From NCBI GenBank assembly GCA_039621445.1, contig CP154957.1:6380504-6444503 (forward strand): DNA of 64,000 nt, written 5' to 3'. Of this stretch, positions 21,201-33,200 are shown piece after piece. This DNA comes from Euglena gracilis. Taxonomy: Eukaryota > Euglenida > Euglenophyceae > Euglenales. The translations under genes were made by a program, and so were the position numbers. The notes under the pieces were generated by a model. That model saw nothing but the letters and a program-made list of their open reading frames with translations. It was not told where the DNA came from and did not search any database. The stretch's first letter is position 1; each line of letters opens with the position of its first letter.

Positions 21201-24200
21201 TTTGATTCACTTAATTCAATGTAAAATGCAAGGAAACCCATCAAAATATCCCTAAAAACGTCGGAAAATGTCCCATATTGAAAAAAATGGGGGTGAAAGG
21301 CCAAATCAGTTGAGTACCACGGCCAACCCCAAACCACAATCCTAACCCTAACCCTAATCCAAAACCTAACCTTGTCCGTAACCCTGACCCCATCCCTAAC
21401 TGTATCCCTAACTCTAACCCTAACCCTGACCTAACCTTGACCGTACTCCTAACCCTATCCCTGACACTTACCCTAACCACCCCCCCCCCCACAAATGACC
21501 CCATTAATGTTGCTTCAGGACCCCCCAAAGGGTCATCTAGGGGGGGGGGTCATTTAGGGGGGGATATTTTTCCCACTGAAAAATTGCTCTGCTCCATGAT
21601 CCCCCCCCCCTAGATGACAGTGCCAGACGGTAGACTGGGGGGGGGGGTAGTGGGTAGTCGGCCGACTAGTCGGCCGACTACCCACTACCCCCTTGTGCCC
21701 TCTACCGCCTTGCGCCCTAGATGACCCCCCCAGGGGGGTCATTTAGGGGGGGGGTAACCCTAACCCTATCCAAGGCAAGGAGGGCCGAATCGCGCTCCCC
21801 AGTGATCCCCGATATGCGAACTTAGTCGGCCTACGGCCTCCTCCGGGGGGGGGGGGGCGGCCCCCCCCCCCCCCCCCCCCGCCCAAAATAACAAAATCCC
21901 CTTGTGTGTGCAAGGCAAGGATGGCCAAATCGCGCACACTACCCAAAATACCGTTGTGTGTCATACAAACTCTTACACACAGAAACCCCTGAATGGGGTT
22001 TCTGTGTGGGGAATGGGATTACCAAAAAATCCCCTTGTGTATGTAAAATAAGGAGGGCCAAATCGCGCTCCCCAATGAACCCCGATATGCGAACTTAGTC
22101 GGCCTACGGCCTCCTCCGGGGGGGGCTGCTGCCCCCCCGGACCCCCCCCCCCCGCCCAAAATAGCAAAATCCCCTTGTGTGTGCAAGGCAAGGATGGCCA
22201 AATCGCGCACACTACCCAAAATACCGTCGTGTGTTATACAAACTTTTACACACGGACACCCCCGAATGGGGGTTTTTGAAGGCTTTTGGGGGGAGGGGGG
22301 GCTTAAAAAGTTTTTTAGAGGGGGTGAACTCAAAATTGGTGTCCAAAAAGTCCATCACCAATTTCTCGCTCGGGGCCCTAACCCAAACCGTATCCCCAAC
22401 TCTGCCCCCATTTTGGACCCCACAGGTCGGTGGGGTCCAAAACCCTGTTTAAGTCGGCGGGGGGTGTTTCTGGGTTGTCGATTGACTAGTTGAAGGGTCC
22501 ATCGACCATTTGAAGGGTCGGTGTTTCATCCGTGATAAACTGGTGCCCACAGGGGACCAGCTACCCCAAAGAGGCGCCCAACTGGGGTTAATACACAATG
22601 GGGGACCCTCGCTCGAACACTCTCTCTGAACACGTTTTCTATACACAAATTGTGGCTGAGCCCAGATTTCAGCCTGAAAACGTGTTCAGCCAGGGGGCCC
22701 CCGAAGGGGGCCCCCTGAACACGTTTTCAGGCTGAAATCTGGGCTCAGCCACAATTTGTTTAAAAACGTGTTCAGAGCCTGCCAAATGCCTGCCCTGAAA
22801 TTCGTGGTCATGATTCACGCAAGGGGTCAAAAACGCGAATTTGTGAAATTCGGACCCCAAAAACGGCGCCCTCATTGAAAACGTGCCTGAACACAGATGC
22901 CTTCACTGAAAACGTGTCATTGCCACAAATGCCCTCACTGAAAACGTGTCACCCCCCCCCCCTTTTTTCTTCTTTTTTTCCTTTTTCCCGCAGCCCTGCC
23001 AATATGGCCAAACGCACGGCAAACTTTGTGAATGGTCTTTTGCCACCACCCCCTAGGACGGAACTGTTCCTGGCTGCTCTCGCGGTATACCAGCAAGATG
23101 CCAAGAAGCCGAAGGTTGACCCCCTTCATGGCACCTTGCTGGCACAGGGCAACACAAAGAAAAAGTCCGGCTCCGTAGGTACAGAGCTTGCTGCTGTTGC
23201 CAACTGTTTGGAGTTCGCCAAACTGTGTCAACATCGGCAAGCCTCTTATCCTGAGCTGGATGCTTTCTTTGTTGCCTGGACGGGATGGGAGCTGGAACCA
23301 GGAGTTCTTCGCACCGCATGTTCCTGAGATAGCCCCATTTTCCAGGTCTGTAAAAAAAACCACACTGAAATTTCATGGTCACCGAAAAATTTCATGGTGA
23401 CCGATGTTCCGTCTGTGCTTCCCACCGCCGAGCAACGTTCCGCTCCTGCGGTCAGCAGCTCCGTTCCCTCCCCTGACCAACCCCCTGTTCCTTGTGCTGT
23501 GTCCCGACTGCCTATAAAACAGCAGAAATGTGGTTTTTGTGGTGTTCCCATTCCCAAAAATCCAAATTGTGTGGAGCTGAACAAAGTTGTCTGTGACGCC
23601 TGCGGTTTGGCATATCATTTTCTTTGCCAAGATTTGCGGCGGCCACCAAAGTATGACTCTTTTTTGTGTAAAGCGTGTCGTGTTCCGTGATGTCCGCCAC
23701 TCCGTCTCGTTGTGCTCCAAGGCAACCTAGCCTTCTGTCGTGTTGTAGAGTGCCCCCGACCCGCCTCACTCGTTGAGGGCCACCCGGCCTCGCAACCGCA
23801 TGACAGCGTTTGTTGCTTTTTACTCAGCGTTGCCACGGATGCCCTCATTGAAAACGTGCCTGAACACAGATGCCTTAATCGAAAATGTGTCATTGCCACA
23901 GATGCCCTCATTGAAAACGTGCCTAAACACAGATGCCTTCATTGAAAACGTGTCATTGCCACAGATGCCCTCATTGAAAACGTGTTCATGACCACGACTT
24001 TCAGGGCAGGCATTTGGCGGGCTGAACACGCTTTTAAGCCCCCCCCTGAGAAAAAACTTTTGTCCAAATCACCTCAACACCAGTCAAAAAACCCACCCAA
24101 AAGGCTCCAAAACCCCCCAATTGGGGGTGAATATGCAAAAAAAACTGGGGGCAAAATGTCACTTTTGGCAAAAGAATGCCTCTCCCCGTTGGATTTTTCA

Positions 24201-27200
24201 ATATAAGTCAAAATTTGCACAAAAAGGACTTAGCCCTCCAAGTATATTGCCAACATAGAAGGGATTTTGTTATTGAGGGGGGGGGTGCGGGGGGGGGGCG
24301 GAGCCCCCCCCCCCCGCCTATGCCAAAGTGAGCCACAAAAACGATTTAACCCCAGAGTTGCCAGCATAGAAGGGATTTTGTTATCTGAGGCTCGGATGGG
24401 GGTGGAGGGGGGTGCAGTCCTGCAGTCACATTATCCACAATGTTGTGCTTTTTTCAACGCTGCTTCTCTTCGCGAGAAGAAGCAAAAAGCCGAAGAACAG
24501 GAGGTGCCTGTAGTGTCCGAGGAAGAAATTGTGCGGCTTTTTGACCTGACAAACTGGAACCACCTTTTGGAGAGCCAGAGGATACATTTTCTGTTGATTG
24601 CCTACAACTTGGGCCAAAGGCCTGAGATGTTTTTGGAGCTGGTGGGGTGCTTTCATCCATCAGAGGGGGAGGGGGTGACCGAAGTTTTGGTGAAGTACCG
24701 AAAACAAAAAACGTCAGAGCAATCAACAGAACGGCAAAGAAGCCTCTCCGGGAGCAGCTTATGCTGCCCGGTGACAACCCCAAACTTTGCAGTTCTTCAG
24801 TCCAAGTCACCGGTTTCCCGCCCGAACCGGTGTCCAAGACACCGGTTCGGGTGTGAACCCAGAGCCTCCATACGCGGTTTCAAAGCTTCCCTTGATTGCA
24901 AAGGTTGAACCTTGAATCAACCAAAACGTCATAAAAAACAATATTTTTTGGATCTTTAACCCCCCCCCCCAAATATAAAACCCCCCGTGGGGTCTTGAAA
25001 TTTACGCACAAATATAAAACCGGGGGGTTTTGCATTTGAGGGGTTTATGTCGCCAGGTTACAACTGTGCCCCCCCCCCCCACACCAACCCAATTTTCAGC
25101 CGGTTTTGAGGCAGCCGCCTCAGAAGTCAATTTATTTGCTTGGAGATGTTGCCTGAACCAGTGTCCTGGACACCGGTTCGGGCAGGAAATTTCCGTGTCC
25201 TGGTCAACAGGTCGGGTGTGAAGCCAGAGCCCCCGCACACGGTCTCAACAGAACTGGATGATGTGAAACCTTCCAACCCCCCCCCCCCCGGTGTGTCAAC
25301 ACATTGCCACCACTTCAGGTCAGCAGTGGTTTCTTGCACCCAGGGGTTTTTCAGTTGCCATTGCGTTTCTGCTTCTTGGGGGTGGATTTTGGCAGTTGAC
25401 AATGCTCAGCCTGCTGTCACCCCTCCTGGCCGAGACGACAATATGGCGGGGCCATGAGTTGTATTTGGGTGGATGGGCGATTGATCATTTATTCCCACAA
25501 TGTTGACCTGTTGTTGTTGTTGTTTTTGCCAAAATATGGCATTGGCAATTTGCCAAAATAGGGCATTTTGGCAAAATATACCATTTTGCCTGTGTTTTTT
25601 TTGCATTGAATGTGCTGGCCCAGGCTCAAACACCTTATTGAAAAACAGCCAGGGTCCAGCAGCCCAAACACAAACAAATACCTTGTGTTTTCGTGTGGAT
25701 TTGTGCCTGCATTCAACTATGAGCCAATGCTACCAGAGACAGGTTTTTTTATAAAAAAAATGTCTCTGCTCAATTTTTTATATTTCCCCTCCAATTTAAG
25801 GCAGTTTAAGGCATTTTTTCAAGGTTTTGGCACGTTTTGGGGCTTTTAAGGTGCCATTTTCCAGGGCGGTCCACATTTAAAGGCGCATTTCAAGGCATTT
25901 TAAGGAAATTTATGGCCCTTGAAAGAAGTAACCTCAGATGTCCTGGTTATCTGGACTGTCTGGTCCTTGAGGAAATAAAACCACCTCCATTGTCACCAAT
26001 TTCATCTCGGAATGGCGCTTTGTGGTTCGCCAGGATCAGTTCAAATGCAGCACCTGGCAAGAACCCCTGGTTGCAATCCAATTTCCACAATGCCAAGGTT
26101 GTCCCCGACCAACTCCAATGGAATCCGCTGCCCATTCCTGAAGCCACAGAGTCAGTGGTTGGCAAAACGGAAGCAAGCCAAACAACAACCCCCCCCAAGA
26201 TGTTGTGGGGCTCCGGCCGCTGGCTGCTGTGTCAAATTTTCTGAGGCTTTTGCCATAGAGTTCTTGATATTTGTTTTTTTGAAAAAAAGTTGGCAAAAAG
26301 AAGAACATTGTTGGAATTTCTTTTCGCGTGGAGAGCTCATCATTAAAACCTGGTTCATTAGGCCAGAAAACGCCAAAATTTTTGACTAACATTCCCAAAG
26401 TTATGTCCGCTGATAAGTTCCCACCCCACCCTTTCCATGATGTTGTGAATTTCTTAACTCCTCACAGCTTCTCTCACTTTGCCAGTTGTCAATTATCTTT
26501 TTGGCTTCAGTGATCACTTTTCTTGAGTGAAAAAAATATTGAGGCAAGTCGAATTTACCTGATCTGGAATGCTTCTCAATATTGATGTTATGTTTGTGGT
26601 GTCTGTTTTGCCCACCTCTGTTGGCAACCCACTGATTTTGTAAAGGAAACAGGATTGGCAGCATCTGCACCGTCTAGATTGTCATTTTGTCTGGACCCAC
26701 TCTTCCAGCCAATCAGGGGAGGCATTTGGGGGACCCCCTCCAATTGACCATTTTGGACCCTCCGCACAAAGTCACCGACTGGCCCAATGAAAAGCTTTTC
26801 TTTGGAAATGGGTAATTAGGGCCCCTTGCTGTTGGAACAGACTGACATTCCTTTCAGAAAAAAACTTTTTGGGGACTTCTTGAAAGAGTTTTTGAAATGA
26901 ATTAAGAGTTATTGGAAATATTGACAGCATTCTCGAAAAAAGTTTTGACAGGGCTTATGAAAAATTTTGACAAGAAGCTTGAGATGGTAAAATGGTGTTT
27001 GGTGCGACCATGATTAAAAAGTCACATCCAAGGAACAGTGGTCGTTGTGGTGTTTTTTTCTTCATTGGGCTTGGGGGGGGGGTTGGGGAATAGGACTTGA
27101 CCAAGCTCTTTTCATCAAACAACCACCATGGCTCCACCAGAATGCTTAACAGTTTACCCCTTAATAACTTTAACTTTAACTTAACGGTTTAACCCCCCTT

Positions 27201-30200
27201 ATTCTGGAAATTAGTTGATAAAATTGAAGTAGCAGATCTTGATTTCAGCCTTTTGTGAGCCTGAGAATCGCAAGATCGTCCATCTGACCCCCCAAAAATT
27301 GTCTCTGATTTGTCCAAAGCGCTTCTAGAACCCCATAGTACCAAAAAAATTGAAAGAAAGTGAAATTCCAAAATGTCCAAAATGTCATTTAAAATGCCCA
27401 AGCTGACCAGCAACAGATTTGAATGTCTTGGAAAGCGATCAGCATGAACAGTTTCAATGTATTGTAAATCGACTGACATAAATGGGCGCCGTCTTGGAAA
27501 TCGACTGACAGAAACGGGCACCGTTTTGGAAATCGACCAACATACCACAACCCTTATTTGAACCCCCCCCTTAATTGAGCATTTGGGTCCGGGGAAGAAA
27601 TTTTTTTAGTGCCGAAGGTGCCGAAATTTTTTTCCGTCCTCTGTCATTTGAAGACTGGCTTTGTAGACTGGTTTTGGCTCCAGACAGACCCTCCCTGGCG
27701 GGGGCGGGGGGGGGGGTCAGCCAGCAATGTTCGAAAGTGACTGGCTCCGGAATTTTTTGGGATTTTTGGCCAAAATCCTTTGATTCAGTCCATTTGGCTG
27801 AGTGGCCAAAGTCCCCCCCCCTCCACCATTGCTAATTGACCCCCCCCGGGGTCAGTTAGCAATGGAAAACCCCCCCAAATAGTATTGCACCCGCAGCTCT
27901 ATTGGACGGCCGCCTCCGGCGGCGGGGGGTGCAGCATTATTTGGACCCGCAGCACTGTTGGAATGGGTGCCTCTCAGTCCTGGCCTATCACCACAGGCAC
28001 CCTTTTTCTCTGCTCAATGTCCTTCTCTGAGGCTATTGAGGTCGTGTGGTTCATCTTTGGACCACTTCTGTGAGTTGTTCAGGTGGGAATTTGCCCCCTT
28101 TCCCCTCTCTGCGGATTAAAAAAGGTGCCTGCAGCAGGCTGCAGCTTCTACGCATTTCACATTGCTGTCTTTTGGGGGGGGTGCAGCACTGTTGGACGCT
28201 CGCTTCATCCGGCGGGGGGTGCAGCACTATTTGGACCCGCAATACTATTAGGGGGGGGTTTTATGGTCCGAACCACCTCCACCACCCACCTGTCTTTGTG
28301 TCAATCCCTTCACAACCCCATCAACCCAGCATCTCAGGTGGCCCGGCAATTCTGCGATTGACTTGTGACATTCTGTGGTGCTGGCAGCCCAGAGAGCCGC
28401 ACCGGACTCGCCATCCACAATTATGCCTGCAATGCTTCCATGGATCGACGGGCCCTTTGCAATTCAGATGGAGATCTGCTGCTGGTTCCCCAAACTGGTG
28501 AGCTTCAGATCAGAACAGAAATGGGTCTGAGCAAAGGTCCTTTCGGATTGAGGTCGTGATGTTCATCGGCAGGAAAATTTGAAAACCACATTTGACAACA
28601 ACAATTTCAATCTCTTTTATGCGGTGAACCAGTCATCCCCCGGCGGTTCATTCCTTTTCATTGTTTGGTTTTGCTTCAAAAATACTGCTGTTGGTTTTGC
28701 TTATTCATTTGACATCATCATCGGTTCGGATTTGGGTCGGTTTTGCTGCCCTAAATTACGCACATCCAGACAATTTTAAAGCTCCACAAAAGTTCCTTGT
28801 CAGGCGAAGGAACCTCTGGAGCCGATGACCGTCGAGCCAGGGGAGATGTGTGTCATTCAGCGTGGGATTAAACCAGGTCGTTTTCTGCCGATCATATTTT
28901 GAACGTTGATGTGTCCCAAGTGGGCCGACCACAGCGTCAATCCTGGGGTTGACCCACTCCACCGCCCTGCCCCCCGAAACGGAATGAAAATTTATCTTTT
29001 GTTTCTGACTTTATTCTCAATCATGTTTCTCAACTCCCCGGAAATAAACACCTTTCTGTTGCAAATTCTTTATAGGGGTCACATGATTTGCAGGCAGCTT
29101 GCATGATTGCACACAACTGCTCAATTTTTTTTTGAAGACCTGTGATCACTTTTCAGGTGTGCTCAAGCTGGCTGAGTGTTTGAGAATTTTTTTATAATTT
29201 TTTCAAATTTTAGAAATTTTAGAATTTTTTTTACTATTCTTGTTCTCCTCATCATTGTTTCTTGTTTTTGTTTTTATCATCTTTTATTATATTTTTCATT
29301 ATGTAGGGGGTTGGGACCATCACAGCCCGACCGGAAGTGTAGGTGGATGAATGAAAATAATGTCAATGGCACGACCAGAACAAGAACAAGAACTACAAGC
29401 AATAAATATTTACAGCGTGAACAGGATGATTTGTTGCCTATCAGTTAAGGCAACATACCCTTCAGTAAAAATGCCGTATGTCTTGCTCCTGATTCTCGTA
29501 TCTATTTTTTCTTGTTAATTATTAGCATCATTATTTTCCTTGTTGCTGTTGTTTTTACGTTTATTTATCTTTTTTTAAAAATTCTTTAACGCCACAGTGC
29601 CTTCCATCATCACCCCAGATTGTTTTCATGTTGAGCACAGCACCAATGAAAACCTGGTGTACATTTAATGACCAACTTTGGGTGGGTGGGTGGGTGGGTG
29701 GGTCGAACACATCCTGCAGAGGGGGAGGGGAAAATGGGCACTTGTTTGTTGCTTTTGACCCTGATTGGTTCATTTTCCTGCATGCTTTTCACATTTATTT
29801 TCATGCTTTTCATGCTTTTCATGGTTTCTCATATTTATTAGTTCCTTCGCGCTTGATGCATCAATTCAAATGGTTTGTGTCTGCACAAGGTTGAAGGGCC
29901 TGAAATTGGTTTCAGGTCGCTGTCACAGAGCCAGGCCTTTTATTTACGGAAAGCGGTATTGTAATCTTTTTGCCCTGTTGCTGTGGACCATGTATGAGGA
30001 GGGCGTAAACCCCCCCTCCAATAAGTGCGTGTTCTAATTATGCTCAAGGGTCTGAAACGACCTCCCTAAAAAGTGCGCACCCCCCAATGGAGAAACCGCT
30101 GTCTTATCCCAGGTTGGAAAGCACACGCAATTATGCTGAAGGTTCATCGGACTGGCTTGAGAATTCCTTCTCACAACTGTCCTCCTCAGACCAAATATTT

Positions 30201-33200
30201 CTATTGTCCGAGCCAAATTTGACACACAATCAGTTGACTCATTGCTTGGCATCACACGAAGGGTGGTGGAAAATTAAGTTATTTTTGCTTCGCCTAACAC
30301 GTGCGCATTGCCATAATAAGTGTGCACCCCTTCCGGGGTCCGAAACTACCTCCTTTAAAATGTGCGCACCTGTTAACTGTGCAGGGGGGGGGTCACGTGG
30401 TTTATGTGGTTGGGTCCCCCCGCCCCCTCCCTCCTGGACGGGGGGGGGGATCCCGACCCCCCCCCCCCACCTGCCAAGGGGGGTCTGGACCGAGGTACCT
30501 GAGACACCCCCAAAAGGTCAAATTTTTCTTTCCAGCCTTCGCACCAAATTTTTTTTGCATTTTTGACAAAATCCCCCCCAAAAGTGCCCAAACTGGCACT
30601 GGGGTCAAAATCGTGCTGGCCCAAAAATCGGTCATTCAGACCGCGCCACTGTTGAGATGGGAGGGGTTCCCCCCCCCCTCAACCTGGGGGTCTGACCCCC
30701 CCACCTGCCAGCTTTTGCTGGGTCCAGCTGGACAAACTTTGAAAGAGTTGTCAACAATGTTCAATAAACAGTGTTTTTGAGCTTTTTCAGAGGTTTTTGT
30801 TTTGCGAGATGCTCATTTTCTTGAGCACAGTGGTTGGTAGGTCATTTTTTTTGGCAGTTGTCCGATTTGGCTTCCGCAGCCCAGCAGAGGAAGGGCTGGA
30901 TGGGGAGGGCTGGTCAGCCCAAATTTCCAGCCAGCCCAATGTCTAGCCAGCCGAATTATCTAGCCCAAGCTCAGCCCCGGGGTCTTTAAAGAGATGTATG
31001 CCGTATTCAAATTATTCTCACAGTATTCCTTATTTCCTTTTAATCGAAGGCCTGCCTAAGGCCAAGCAGGGGGTACATTGCTGAGGTCTATGAAAACCAT
31101 TTTGCTTTGCCTGACCTTGGGCCGATAGGAGCCTGGGGCTTGGCCAATTCGCGAGACTTTGAAACCCCTGTGGCAAATTACCAAGACAGCTCCGAAGAAT
31201 GGTGTGCGTCTGCTCACGAGCTTCTGTGGGGTTTGTGACCAGAGATTTTTTGAAGGTTGAACCCCCGGGGTAGGGGTTCTGCCCAACTCCCACCCCCGGG
31301 GGGGGGGCGGATGGGGGGTCGGGCGGAGTGTCCCTCCAAAGGGGGGGTTCCCTCCATTTTCGGGTCGAAGCGCAAAACTTGTTTGACCAAAAGTTGACCC
31401 CCAAAAGTGGGTCCCATGGTTTGCCTGACAGGTTACAGGAATGATGCCATGTTCTGTGTCTTTTTGGTAAAATTACAATGTTTGAAGTTCTTTAAAAAAA
31501 CATCATATTATCTGAATGAATCAGGAAATGCCGCTAGGAAGATTGGGGGGGGGCCTTTTGGGGGGCGGCTGATGTCCCCCCCAAATCTCTTGAGAGCGGT
31601 CACTCTCGGACACCGGTTCGGGCGTGAAACCTGTGCCTGGGACCCCGGTTCGGGCGGTAGCCCGAACCGGGGTCCCAGGCACAGGTTTCACGCCCGAACC
31701 GGTGTCTGGGGCACAGTTTTTGAAACCGTGTATCGGGGGCTCTGGTTTCACGCCTGAACCGGCTTCTAGGGACACACGGTCATGAACTGCTATTCTTAAC
31801 TGGTTTTTCTCAATGTACGCCAGCCAAGTCACTACCGTATGCACCAGTGCGCTGGCCCAACCTCCTACACCAGCAGGATTTTTGGCTGGTTTTGAGGCTG
31901 CCGCCGCACCTCGGGAAATGCCAGCAGCCCACTCACTTTTGTTAAGGGATACGTTTGTCAACAATTGCCCCCGTGGTGGTCTTGCGAAAGGTAAAATGGT
32001 GGCGCTTTCAGCTGCCCAGGATTTCCAAAAGGTTTGCGACAGGCTTCTTTTTAAGTCAGCAGACAGACCCCCCCCCCCCGGGGGGGGTGGGTGGGTCCGG
32101 GCCGGACCCCCCCCCCGGGGGGGGGGGAGTCCCGTGCCGGAAGCGCTGGGTATACCTTTTCGGCGCGAAGCGCCGAAAATTTTGGAAATTGCTTTTAACG
32201 GGCCCGATTTTGGGGGGGGGTCCCGCGCCACCCTGGGTGGGTGGGGGGACCCCCTCCCCCCCCCCCGGGGGTCTTAAAAAGAAGCCTGGTTTGCGAGCTG
32301 CGTGGGGCAACGTTTGACAAACTGGACGACTGACTGGCTCTTGGCATTTGCTCTTTGGACGGTAAAGGTCACGTGCCTTTTTGATCACGGTGACGAGAAG
32401 CAGCAGACAGCTGCCGCCCAACGCAAAGAAATTTGTGCTAATGTCAAGGTCCAGGATCGGTCCTGTTACCCCTCCACGTTGACCACCATGGTCAACGCTT
32501 TGGCTGCATTGTATAGGGAATCGCCCACCCGTGTCGGCTTGTTTGTGCCTTCGGTGCAGCCACATTATCCGCAATTTTGTGGTTTTTTCAGCGCTGCTTC
32601 TCTTCGGGAGAGGAAGCAAAAGGCCGAAGAAGAGGAGATGGCGATAGTATCCGGGGAGGAAATTATGCGGCTCTTTGACCTGACAACCTGGACCAACTTT
32701 TTGGAGAGCCAGAGGATGAATATCCTGTTGATTGCCTACAACTTGGGCCAAAGGCCTGAAACATTTGCGGAGCTGACGGTGGGGTGTTTTCACCCGTCAG
32801 AGCGGGAGGGTGTGAGCGAAGTTTTGGTGAAATATCCAAAACAAAAAGCGTGCCAGCAATCAACAGCACGCCAAAAAGCCGCTCCGGGAGCAGCTCATGC
32901 TGCCCCGAGACAACCCAAAACTTTGCGGGGTGGAGGCTTGGCGATGGCAAAAGGCGAGCCTGCCTGATGCTGGCAATCCCTCCGTGCCTTTTTGGCGCTC
33001 GGCTGCAACTTTCAACAAGGTTCCAGGCTCTGTCCAGGCAACTTATGCCACGTTCCGTGGGGCAGCCTGGGCGCGGGATGTCTTGGACCATGCGATTGTC
33101 TTCAAAGATCTCGCGCGCCGATTTCCCTGTTAAATTATTGTTACCGTTTGGTTCACAACTCAGCACACCGATTTTCACTTCGCTCTGAGCTTTTGTACTA

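Larger units (their letters stand above)
16304..22610. other. Interior of the HGD intron after exon 2, repeats only
   Basis: Besides the items listed, it contains gcaattttgtgcaatttt short repeats (18550-18640, 19145-19210), ccccccatataagacc palindromes (19440-19520), a C-rich low-complexity stretch (19860-20230) and many G/C runs. No gene recognised. Confidence 0.6.
22760..24037 (+). mobile_element. 1.3-kb DNA transposon with about 45-bp TIRs and a PHD-like finger ORF
   Basis: Left end 22767-22813 and right end 23986-24030 are inverted copies (CGTGTTCAG...GCCAAATGCCTGCCCTGAAA...CGTGGTCATGA) with few mismatches. TTAA occurs just outside both (22760-22763 and 24034-24037), which would suit a TTAA-targeting family such as piggyBac, but this is only suggestive. 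Subterminal copies of gatgccctcattgaaaacgtg flank two ORFs (23004-23327 and 23394-23690). It lies in the HGD intron between exons 2 and 3. Confidence 0.65.
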
